Positions 15,668 through 23,694 of a stretch of DNA of 64,000 nt are shown here, one piece after another; position 1 is the stretch's first letter, and every line of letters begins with the position of its first letter. Where the stretch lies: positions 270,207 to 334,206 of the forward strand of contig NZ_FOSB01000003.1 of NCBI RefSeq assembly GCF_900114165.1. Reading direction: 5' to 3'. Both the position numbers and the translations under genes were made by a program. This DNA is from Halobacillus dabanensis (GTDB taxonomy: Bacteria; Bacillota; Bacilli; Bacillales; Halobacillaceae). Below the pieces are notes generated by a model. That model worked only from the letters and a program-made list of their open reading frames with translations. It searched no databases and was not told the DNA's origin.

Positions 15668-17302
15668 TCACTCGCATGAAATATTTTTAAGGGTTTCTGT
15701 GAGCTTCATATTTTCTTTGTAATCGACCGGACAATCGATCAGGGCGGGCTTATTCAATTGTATCGCTTTTTCTAAAGCATTACTCAAATCAGTTGCGCTG
15801 TCTATTTTGATCGCATCAAACCCAAACGATTCGGCGAGTTTAATAAAATCTGGATTGCCAAATTCGATGTAGGAAGGTCGGTCGAATTTTTTCATTTGAT
15901 GCCATTCAATAAGTCCGTAACCGTCATCCCTCCATAATAAAATAATGATTGGAACGTTTAAGCGAACGGCCGTTTCCAGTTCTGCTCCATTCATAAGGAA
16001 GGCTCCATCGCCGCAAACGGCAACAACATTTCGATCCGGGGCTGCCATTTTTGCCGCAATAGCACCAGGAAGAGCGACACCCATCGATGCGAGGCCGTTC
16101 GATATTAGGCATGTATTAGGTTCGGCTGTGTGATACATACGTGCCATCCACATTTTGTGGGCACCGACATCCGATATGACGATATCCTCATCGTTCATCG
16201 CTTCTCTTAAATCTGCAATGATTTTTTGTGGTTTAACCGGGAATCCCTCGTCTTGTTTGTATTGCTCTAGTTCATCGAGCACTTTTTTACGAATGGAATG
16301 AGCCCATTGAAGATCGCGGTTCTGATTTGGGATTAGATTGTTCAACTGTTTCAAATTCTCTTTGATATTTCCAACAACATGGAGCTTCACTGGATAATGA
16401 GCGTCGACTTCCGCTTCTTCCGTATCAATATGCAAAATCGGAGTGTCTCCTGTCGGGTTCCAGTTTTGCGGTGGCGTTTCAGCCATATCAAAACCGATGG
16501 GAATGATCAGGTCCGCTTTTTCGAATCCACATGTAATATGATCTTTCCCGCTAATGCCTGCGGTAAGTAAGCTTAAATCATGTTTCCACGAAAGCGCCCC
16601 TTTACCCATGAAGGAGTGCACAACAGGGATGTCTGCTTTTTCTGCGATGGCTTTCAATTCCGTTGTCGCCTGGCAACGTGTGATGCCATTTCCTGCTAAA
16701 ATGATTGGGTGTTTCGCTTCTGTGATTAATGCGACAGCATCCCGGATGACACTCTCGTCTGCTTGCGGAAGTGAGTGGTCGGAAATTGGGAGAGGTTCGG
16801 CATTGACTTCCATGCTCGCCACATCTTCAGGAAGGTCGATATGGGTAGCGCCTGGCTTCTCCTGCATTGCCACTTGATAGGCTTTTCTTACAACTTCCGG
16901 AACAATTTCACCTGTTTTGATTTGGGCATTCCATTTGGTCACAGGCTCATAAATATCGACAAGATCGTAATACTGATGAGAAATCTTGTGCTGCCGGTTC
17001 AAACCAGCCTGGCCGGTGATGGCGATTAGTGGGCAATGATCCATATTGGCATTCGCCACCCCTGTTAGAAGGTTGGTAGCGCCTGGTCCCAGCGTCGCTA
17101 AACACACTCCCGGTTTTCCGGTAAGCCTTCCGTAAGTTCCAGCCATAAATGCGGCACTCGTTTCATGACGGGTGGTGATGAATTCGATGGATGAGTCTAG
17201 TAATGCGTCCATTATATCGATGTTCTCTTCACCAGGAACACCGAAAATGTATTCGACGCCTTCATTTTCTAAACATTTGACTAGTAATTGTGCAGCGTTC
17301 AT
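15668..17302 (-). CDS. Acetolactate synthase-like thiamine diphosphate enzyme
   Basis: A 544-residue enzyme with the three-domain layout of acetohydroxyacid synthase large subunits. The N-terminal Phe-Gly-Val-Pro-Gly-Glu and Thr-Arg-His-Glu-Thr-Ser-Ala-Ala give the catalytic Glu. The thiamine diphosphate/Mg motif starts at Gly-Asp-Gly-Ala-Phe and runs to the Asn about 26 residues on. Intact acetolactate synthases condense two pyruvates. No ilvN regulatory subunit, ilvC or alsD gene is nearby, so this is either a catabolic AlsS-like enzyme or a paralogue using another 2-oxo acid. It is the first gene of a two-gene operon with the aldehyde dehydrogenase. AAGGAGG lies seven bases before the ATG. 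Confidence 0.86.
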   Translation of the reverse strand: MNAAQLLVKCLENEGVEYIFGVPGEENIDIMDALLDSSIEFITTRHETSAAFMAGTYGRLTGKPGVCLATLGPGATNLLTGVANANMDHCPLIAITGQAGLNRQHKISHQYYDLVDIYEPVTKWNAQIKTGEIVPEVVRKAYQVAMQEKPGATHIDLPEDVASMEVNAEPLPISDHSLPQADESVIRDAVALITEAKHPIILAGNGITRCQATTELKAIAEKADIPVVHSFMGKGALSWKHDLSLLTAGISGKDHITCGFEKADLIIPIGFDMAETPPQNWNPTGDTPILHIDTEEAEVDAHYPVKLHVVGNIKENLKQLNNLIPNQNRDLQWAHSIRKKVLDELEQYKQDEGFPVKPQKIIADLREAMNDEDIVISDVGAHKMWMARMYHTAEPNTCLISNGLASMGVALPGAIAAKMAAPDRNVVAVCGDGAFLMNGAELETAVRLNVPIIILLWRDDGYGLIEWHQMKKFDRPSYIEFGNPDFIKLAESFGFDAIKIDSATDLSNALEKAIQLNKPALIDCPVDYKENMKLTETLKNISCE

Positions 17303-17426
17303 TTCTTTGCCTCCTTATCGCTATTATTTTGCGTCAAGTCAGAGAAAGTTATGAGGAGGTAAATGGAAAAGGTGTGTATCATTCGCTGATTCTCACTAAA
17401 AATCATTGCGGAGATGAATTTCCAAA

Positions 17427-17475
17427 TTTTGTATGACCTGGTCACCCATTATTTGGGTGACCAGGTCATACAAAA
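17427..17475. repeat. Palindromic intergenic element, full copy
   Basis: Two perfectly complementary 22-base arms (TTTTGTATGACCTGGTCA... and its complement) flank a 5-base loop. This is the most complete copy of the element at 11581 and 12691. It lies between the acetolactate-synthase operon start and the 3' end of the FhuF-like gene. The hairpin could also act as a transcription roadblock. Confidence 0.85.
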
Positions 17476-17491
17476 TATTCCAATTATGCGC

Positions 17492-17527
17492 AAAAATGAA
17501 GCCAGGAGCTTGGGACTCCTGGCTTCA
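17492..17527 (-). terminator. Terminator of the FhuF-like gene
   Basis: A perfect 12-bp stem (TGAAGCCAGGAG / CTCCTGGCTTCA) with a 7-base loop. On the minus strand it is followed by TTTTT, and the stem contains the TGA stop codon of the gene. Confidence 0.9.
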
Positions 17528-18271
17528 TTTCATGCGATCATCACGCTCTTCGTCGGAAATGAGTGGACATGTTGGACAGCATTTTGATTTATCGGCATCG
17601 TGGAGCATATATTTCATACAGCAATGTCTGCGCACGTATGTTTCTTTGCCATTGTCTGCTTTGTAGTAGCGGAAATGGAAGTTTAATGGGTTGCGTGTGT
17701 TTCTTTTGAACAGTTCTTGGGAGGTGAACCATCGGAAAATGATTTCCACCAATTTTTTGTTTTCATGGGTCCGCATTAAAGCACACTTGCGCTGGTGGAG
17801 GTTGTGGGAAACGATGGACCGCATATGGGTAGATTTACAACCGGATACTTGAGCGACAGATTGGAACAATGGCTGCAAGTGATCCACGAGGAACGTGTAA
17901 ATATGCGCTTTAATTTCTTCTTCTGTCAAGTTTTCCATTGCGTGCACATCGTCTTCTTTTACGATATAGTTCATCGCATTCTTCTCTTTTAATTCAATCC
18001 CGATATTCGCTGGTGTAGAATCAATAATTAATCCATGGTTAAGAAGGATTTCAAATAGCCCCATTGTATAGACGGAATACATTTTCCCGAACAACAATCC
18101 TGTTATGGATTGGTTCGGAGCCTCTAGTTGGTTTGTCTGTATGTGAAGCAGTTCTTTTACTGTATCTTTCTTTTGTATTAACTGATCGGCAAAGAAATGA
18201 ACTCGATTTTCCTTGTCGTTCCCAATCACGATTTTATGATCATTTTCTACTTGTTTCAATGTAGTATTCAT
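17525..18271 (-). CDS. FhuF-like siderophore-iron reductase
   Basis: A 248-residue cytoplasmic protein ending in a four-cysteine cluster (Cys217, Cys218, Cys232, Cys235; pattern CC-x13-C-x2-C, with one extra Cys231). This is the hallmark of the FhuF [2Fe-2S] reductases, which release iron from imported ferric siderophores. The E. coli cluster spacing is shorter (CC-x10-C-x2-C), so this is a variant. It is divergent from the siderophore synthesis operon, and a Fur box lies 31-45 bp upstream of its start. The ATG at 18271 has GGGAG eight bases before it. A GTG five codons upstream is less likely. Confidence 0.8.
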   Translation of the reverse strand: MNTTLKQVENDHKIVIGNDKENRVHFFADQLIQKKDTVKELLHIQTNQLEAPNQSITGLLFGKMYSVYTMGLFEILLNHGLIIDSTPANIGIELKEKNAMNYIVKEDDVHAMENLTEEEIKAHIYTFLVDHLQPLFQSVAQVSGCKSTHMRSIVSHNLHQRKCALMRTHENKKLVEIIFRWFTSQELFKRNTRNPLNFHFRYYKADNGKETYVRRHCCMKYMLHDADKSKCCPTCPLISDEERDDRMK

Positions 18272-18301
18272 ATGAATGACTCCCACATTTCAGTTTTATA
18301 A

Positions 18302-18316
18302 TGATAACTGTTATCA
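18302..18316. promoter_or_regulatory. Fur box
   Basis: TGATAACTGTTATCA, a perfect 7-1-7 palindrome with only one change per half from the Bacillus Fur consensus TGATAATNATTATCA. It lies 31 bp upstream of the FhuF-like gene and 154 bp upstream of the divergent synthetase gene. Fur with Fe2+ would be expected to repress at least the reductase gene. Confidence 0.85.
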
Positions 18317-18409
18317 ATTATAAGCTATTTTTCCTTTCACAACAACAGGAGCATAATAGCCAGGCCTTAAGGAGTAAGCTAAGGTAATGTCCCGATGGAT
18401 TACTATCGA

Positions 18410-18438
18410 TTGATTTAGGGAATAGGCACTCATACAAT
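18410..18438 (+). promoter_or_regulatory. Sigma-A-type promoter of the siderophore synthesis operon
   Basis: TTGATT and TACAAT are separated by exactly 17 bp, with the ATG 32 bp beyond the -10 box. No second Fur box overlaps this promoter. The nearest one is about 95 bp upstream of the -35. Confidence 0.55.
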
Positions 18439-18469
18439 AAACATATGACGACCTTTGAGGTGAGAGAAA

Positions 18470-20302
18470 ATGAATGATATAGAGCAAGCACGAACATTTA
18501 TACAAAAGGAGTTTCCCCATCGGGACGAAAGTGACGCCTCGAATCTGCCTGTAGCAGACAGAACCGTTCTCCATTCATTGGTTCAGGCTGTGATCCGAGA
18601 GCATGTTTTCGAGCATGAATGGTCGGACGATAAGAGAATGGTCAGTCTTTCTTTATATTCTGGAGAGTTACTTATACCAATAGCCAATACTTACATATTA
18701 GGTCACATCGATGTAGCCGGGTCTATGACTTTTACCGATCATGATGGAAAGCAGTCTCCGGTCGAAACGACGTCTGATTTTCTGGAACTATGTTTTCCGC
18801 ACGAACAAAAACCTCCGTTTTATCAAGAAGTGGTGAACAGTGTGGCCAATTATGCACTTGCTTTAACAATTGCGGAAAAGCGTAAGGAAGTTTTTCAGAA
18901 AAAACAAAAGGATACGTTCACCTATGCAGAAACTTTAAAAAGTCCGCTCACCTTTTTTGAGCAATGGGTGATTCAAGGGCATACGATTCATCCATGTGCC
19001 CGGACACGCATCGGGATATCCCCGGAAGAAATCACTCGCTATGCTCCGGAATGGGAAGGGCAGCCAAAGGTGCAACCGGTAGCAGTCCACAAAAGCATAT
19101 GCCGAGTGAATTCTATTAATGGAGAATCGATGAAGTCTGTAATGTTTAATGATTACCCTCATTTAGAAAAAGCATTTAAGGACAGTTGTCAAAAACACGG
19201 ACGGAGTCCAGATGATTATGAAATCATTCCTGTCCATCCGTGGCAGTACGAACATACGGTGTTGACCTATTATAGGGAAGCTTTAGAAAATAAAACGCTT
19301 TTTCCAATAGAAGGATCTTCGATTCCGACAGCAGCTCTTATATCTTTTCGAACATTAGCTCCTCTTCTTGGTAGTAAGGTCAATCACCATATAAAAACAG
19401 CGGTCAATGTCCAGATGACGAGTGCAGTGCGGACGGTTTCCGCTGCCTCAACGAAAAACGGGCCAATCGTATCCCGGCTGTTTCAGGAGATTTTTGCAAA
19501 GGACGAAACAATCTCTCATTCTTTAACGATGATGAAGGATGTCGTCGGGATCCATTATGAACCCGGAGAGACGAATGATCGTCATTTTTTACAAAAAAAC
19601 ATGGCTGCAATCCTCCGTGAAAATCCGGAAAAAAACTTAGCGGATAGGGAACTTGCGATTCCAGCTGCTGCTTTAATCGCAGAGTCTCCGGTGACAGGCA
19701 AGCTGATTGTCGAGGAAATGGCAGAAAAACACGACTCACTGCGAACATTCATAACCCATTATGCCAAAACTGTATTACCTGGAATCCTTACATTGATCAC
19801 GAAGTACGGGATTAGTATGGAAGCCCATTTACAAAACTGTGTCATCATATGTGAAAATGGCGCTCCGAAACGTACAGTTCTTCGCGATGTCGGTGGAATC
19901 CGCATCATGAATGATCGATTAGACCGCTTCTTTGAAAAACAGCCGATCGATCATAGTACGAATTTGCTGACCGAAGATAGGGAAGAGCTTTTGAATGTTT
20001 TCTCTCATGCTCTCCTTCATAATCACTTCGGAGAAATCATCGTCGCTTTAGCGAGACGTTCCTCTGTAACCGAATCGGAGCTGTGGTCAGAAGTGGAGAA
20101 GGTCATGAAAGAGATCTATGACCAACTGAAGCAGGACGACCGTATTCGTGAAGATGCGGTATCGGACTTGGAGGCATTGCTCCGTCGTCCGGCAAAGATG
20201 AAGTCACTAGTGAAAATGCGTCTATCCAATCAGTTTACAGATAATATATATGTCGATGTCCAGAACCCGTTTTCCCACAGAAAAGAGGTGCATAAAGCAT
20301 GA
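18470..20302 (+). CDS. IucA/IucC family siderophore synthetase, first copy
   Basis: A 610-residue NRPS-independent siderophore (NIS) synthetase, which uses ATP to adenylate a carboxylate (usually citrate or a citryl intermediate) and condense it with an amine or alcohol. Family motifs present include His-Pro-Cys-Ala-Arg-Thr-Arg-Ile-Gly (ATP-binding region), Val-His-Pro-Trp-Gln-Tyr-Glu, and the Ser-Phe-Arg-Thr-Leu segment. The C-terminal FhuF-like extension (His-Asn-His-Phe-Gly-Glu) is also present. GAGGTGAGA precedes the ATG. It overlaps the next synthetase gene by 4 bp (ATGA), so the two are translationally coupled. Confidence 0.92.
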   Translation: MNDIEQARTFIQKEFPHRDESDASNLPVADRTVLHSLVQAVIREHVFEHEWSDDKRMVSLSLYSGELLIPIANTYILGHIDVAGSMTFTDHDGKQSPVETTSDFLELCFPHEQKPPFYQEVVNSVANYALALTIAEKRKEVFQKKQKDTFTYAETLKSPLTFFEQWVIQGHTIHPCARTRIGISPEEITRYAPEWEGQPKVQPVAVHKSICRVNSINGESMKSVMFNDYPHLEKAFKDSCQKHGRSPDDYEIIPVHPWQYEHTVLTYYREALENKTLFPIEGSSIPTAALISFRTLAPLLGSKVNHHIKTAVNVQMTSAVRTVSAASTKNGPIVSRLFQEIFAKDETISHSLTMMKDVVGIHYEPGETNDRHFLQKNMAAILRENPEKNLADRELAIPAAALIAESPVTGKLIVEEMAEKHDSLRTFITHYAKTVLPGILTLITKYGISMEAHLQNCVIICENGAPKRTVLRDVGGIRIMNDRLDRFFEKQPIDHSTNLLTEDREELLNVFSHALLHNHFGEIIVALARRSSVTESELWSEVEKVMKEIYDQLKQDDRIREDAVSDLEALLRRPAKMKSLVKMRLSNQFTDNIYVDVQNPFSHRKEVHKA

Positions 20303-22263
20303 CTTCTGTAACCGAGCATTTTAATGGAACGATCCCGGGCCCCATGCTGGAAGAAGAACGCTGTATCCGTTTTTTAGAATCTGAACATCCTGGACTTGTT
20401 ACCCGCTTTCTTGAAAAACGAGAAGAAGGAAGAAAAGGTATTCTGAATAAATTGGCAGATTCGGTTTTGAGAGAAAATATCGATGGTCATTACGTCCAGT
20501 CCCATACGGTTGAAAAAAAGAACGGGATCACTTTGGTAGATGGTCACCCTATGCCATGGTCCGGCATTTATAAGAATCTATCCACCCTTTTATTGAAAGA
20601 ATATCCAACATACAAACTTGTCCTGAAACCCGGCTATGGCATTCTTTTTCCTATTAAGAAGGAGTCTGCGTTTCAATTGGTCGAAACAGGTGCCCCTTTA
20701 TGGATCGGTGAGAGTGATGTATGGGAAATATCATCTGCAGCAGAGCTTGTTTACTGGTTATTCCGTACAGAGGATTATAAAAATAGGGATAAATTCATCG
20801 AAGAGCTGAACAATGGAACGGTGAATTTAACCCTTGCTTATTCCTTCCATGAAGAGTGGAAAGAGAACATTCAAAGAGAAGCGGAACAAATCGGGGTCAG
20901 GAATAGTTTGGACTACGTCGATCACAAGCGAAGCACCGGATTTTCACCAAGTTTATTTTTTGAACAGATGGTGGTGGAAGGTCACCATCTTCATCCAGGT
21001 GCAAAAACAAAGCTTGGGCTCTCCTATGACAACGTCGTCCGTTATTCTCCTGAGTTTCATCAAACCTTTCCAATCCGGTTGGTGGCTGTGAGATGCAAGG
21101 ATATGGTGACGACAGATCAAACCTTCGAGGATTACTTTATCGATATTTCACAAAAAGCCAGGCGCGAGCTCGAGGCTTTGGGTTATTCTTCAGATACTTA
21201 TATCATTCTGCCTGTTCACCCGTGGCAGTACGAGTACGAGATCCAGGTCCTATATAAAGAGGAAATCGAGTCGGAGGCAATTGTACTCTTATCAGAAACA
21301 AGAATTCCTGCTGAAGCGACGTCTTCTTTTCGGACTTTGGCACCAAAACAAGCAGGGGCGCCAGTGCTGAAACTTGCTGTGAATAGTCAAATGACCTCAA
21401 CGGTCCGGTCAATATCACCGCAGACCGCTTTGAATTCTTCGGTTTTCTCATTGATGATGGAAGATATTTTACAAGAAGAGCCCCAATTTTCTATGTTCAT
21501 ACCACTCAATGAGTGGGCCGGAGCGGCTTTTCAATCTTCTGATTCATTGAAAAGCCGAAACTTGACGATGCTTGTGCGGGAAGCAGTCGACGAAAAAGTA
21601 GGGGAGGATGAAATCGCCATTGCAGGGATGAGTTTATATGCCGAGTCCCCTGTGAGCGGGAAGCCGGTCTTACACGAAGTTGTCGATCAGTTTGCTGACA
21701 CAGAGAAGCTCCTTCCAGCAGAAGCTTCCCTTCAATTTTTTAAAGACTATGTAGAGAAAGTTCTGCCCGGGTATTTAACATTGATGGTGAAATATGGAGT
21801 AGCGCTTGAAGGTCATTTGCAGAACAGTGTGCCTGTATTCAGAAAAGGGCGATTGTGCAAATTCTTTTTCCGTGATTGGGGCGGGGCTCGTATTTACACG
21901 GAACGATTGAGAAATCAAGGGTTGCAGCCAAAGTTTGCCGCAGACTCGGTAAGTGTGACGAATCAGCGATCGGATATGCATAACAAGCTCTACTATACGG
22001 TTTTTCAAAATCATTTTGGCGAGATGATTTGTCAATTGGTTTCCTATTCTGGCGTGAATGAATCGTCCTTTTGGAAAGTAGTGAAATCGGTCTGTGAGGA
22101 TGTGCTCGATCGGTTATCACAGCAGGAAGACATCGCAAGCCAGGTGGAAGAGGATCGAGAGTTTTTGTACCAAGGAACCGTGATGCATAAGTCGCTGACT
22201 AAAATGCGTCTTACAGATAGCAGGGGATACGGATATAATGAAGTCCCAAACCCGCTCGCTTAA
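20299..22263 (+). CDS. IucA/IucC family siderophore synthetase, second copy
   Basis: A 654-residue NIS synthetase with the same motif set as its neighbour: His-Pro-Gly-Ala-Lys-Thr-Lys-Leu-Gly, Val-His-Pro-Trp-Gln-Tyr-Glu-Tyr, Ser-Phe-Arg-Thr-Leu-Ala-Pro and a C-terminal Asn-His-Phe-Gly-Glu. The pair is diverged in sequence, so this is not a recent duplication; they probably catalyse successive acylations of one siderophore, as two or three NIS enzymes do in the vibrioferrin, achromobactin and staphyloferrin pathways. Its start overlaps the stop of the first gene. The decarboxylase gene follows after 21 bp. Confidence 0.92.
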   Translation: MTSVTEHFNGTIPGPMLEEERCIRFLESEHPGLVTRFLEKREEGRKGILNKLADSVLRENIDGHYVQSHTVEKKNGITLVDGHPMPWSGIYKNLSTLLLKEYPTYKLVLKPGYGILFPIKKESAFQLVETGAPLWIGESDVWEISSAAELVYWLFRTEDYKNRDKFIEELNNGTVNLTLAYSFHEEWKENIQREAEQIGVRNSLDYVDHKRSTGFSPSLFFEQMVVEGHHLHPGAKTKLGLSYDNVVRYSPEFHQTFPIRLVAVRCKDMVTTDQTFEDYFIDISQKARRELEALGYSSDTYIILPVHPWQYEYEIQVLYKEEIESEAIVLLSETRIPAEATSSFRTLAPKQAGAPVLKLAVNSQMTSTVRSISPQTALNSSVFSLMMEDILQEEPQFSMFIPLNEWAGAAFQSSDSLKSRNLTMLVREAVDEKVGEDEIAIAGMSLYAESPVSGKPVLHEVVDQFADTEKLLPAEASLQFFKDYVEKVLPGYLTLMVKYGVALEGHLQNSVPVFRKGRLCKFFFRDWGGARIYTERLRNQGLQPKFAADSVSVTNQRSDMHNKLYYTVFQNHFGEMICQLVSYSGVNESSFWKVVKSVCEDVLDRLSQQEDIASQVEEDREFLYQGTVMHKSLTKMRLTDSRGYGYNEVPNPLA

Positions 22264-22284
22264 ATAATGTCGGAGGAATACGTT

Positions 22285-23453
22285 ATGAATGTAGAAAAAT
22301 TTATAGAAAAACAATTGGGCGGGGAACCGGTATGTGCTTATGTATATGACCTCGGAAAGTTGAGAAATCATGCAGAGTCGCTTAAAAAAAGCCTGCCATC
22401 CTTTTGCCGTCTTTACTATGCAGTAAAGGCGAACCCGGATGGACGTTTGTTACAGACGCTTGCTTCGACTGTTGACGGCTTTGAAGTCGCTTCAGAAGGA
22501 GAGATGGAGAAGGTTCCTTTGAATCGCCCCATGCTTTTCGGGGCCCCTGCCAAAAAAGATCGGGAAATTGCTGCTGCAATCGACCGCGGAGTAGAGGCGA
22601 TCAATGTAGAAAGTCTTCACGACTTAAATCGAATCGCCCTGACAGCAGAAAAGAAACAGGTGGAGGTTCCTGTGTTGATTCGCGTCAATTTAAGCAGTGA
22701 TGTTCCGGAGAGCCATCATATGATGTCAGGGGTCCCGACTCAATTTGGTGTAGATGAGCGCGATCTCCCTCAGGTGATGGAAAAAATATTAGATACATCT
22801 TGGATTTCGGTAGAAGGCTTTCATTTTCACGCCATGTCGAATAATCTTGATGCACGAGCGCACGTACGTTTTGTGGAATTGTGTTTGGAAAAAGCGAAAA
22901 TATGGCGCGATCGGTACGAATTATCGGTATCAACGGTTGATATTGGTGGAGGAATCGGAATCAATTATTGGCAGCCAGACGATGCTTTCGATTGGGGAAT
23001 ATTGGCATATGGGCTCCACTCCTTAGAAGCACAAATGGAAGGACTGACCCTGGTGCTTGAGATTGGTCGTTATATGACAGCAGCATGCGGCTCGTATGTG
23101 ACGGAAGTGGTGGATGTGAAAAAAATCATGACAAGGCTTTTGCATTAGTGCGCGGTGGGTCCCATCATTTGAGATTGCCTGCTGCCTGGAAGATGAGCCA
23201 TCCTTTTCGCGTTCACCCTACGGAAAAATGGAATTACCCCTTCGCCCGGCCGGAAGTAGTGGATGAAAGGGTGACGATCACAGGGGAACTCTGCACGCCG
23301 AATGACGTCCTTGTAAGTGACGAACATGTTGAGCGATTGAGAGCAGGAGATGTGGTCGTTTTCGACTATGCCGGAGCTTATGCGTGGACTATATCGCATC
23401 ATGAGTTTTTGAGTCATCCTCAGCCGGATTTTGTCTATATTGATGAGGCCTGA
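22285..23453 (+). pseudogene. PLP-dependent decarboxylase (PvsE/SbnH/AcsE-like), frameshifted
   Basis: A fold-type III PLP decarboxylase of the LysA/ornithine decarboxylase 2 class. The PLP lysine is in Tyr-Tyr-Ala-Val-Lys-Ala-Asn-Pro near residue 50, with His-Phe-His-Ala-Met-Ser and Asp-Ile-Gly-Gly-Gly-Ile-Gly further on. The C-terminal half, with Gly-Gly-Ser-His-His-Leu-Arg-Leu-Pro-Ala-Ala-Trp, resembles decarboxylases of the vibrioferrin, staphyloferrin B and achromobactin pathways, where they make the diamine or ethanolamine-like bridge. The frame breaks in a run of seven A at 23119-23125; with eight A it continues cleanly to the TGA at 23451. I cannot tell a real mutation from a read error. 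The ATG at 22285 has CGGAGGA upstream. The repaired protein would be about 389 aa. Confidence 0.82.
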
Positions 23454-23476
23454 TCTCTCCGGAGGTCGGGTTTTTT
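23449..23476 (+). terminator. Terminator of the siderophore operon
   Basis: A 9-bp stem (CCTGATCTC / GAGGTCGGG, two wobble pairs) and six T residues. The stem includes the stop codon of the decarboxylase. Confidence 0.85.
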
Positions 23477-23694
23477 ACTTGGGGAAAGGCTGTTGATTTA
23501 AATAGTTAGGAAGACGGCATGGTTATGCTGAATTGCGGCGTGAATGGGATGACATTGCTCGATTATCGTGAGGAATGGATCGATTCATTTAAGATTCTGC
23601 TCGATTTGATGCTAGTTGAGTAAACAAGCCTTTTCATCTTCGGGCAATCATCGTACAATTAGAAGTTGCACTCATAGGAAAAAGGGGAAAGACA

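Noticed and set aside
23519-23623. A 34-codon frame between the siderophore operon and the TDT-like gene
   Set aside because: AGGAAGA lies upstream, but the frame has no clear composition or neighbour support, and parts of a second frame look equally protein-like. It may be residue of a lost gene.
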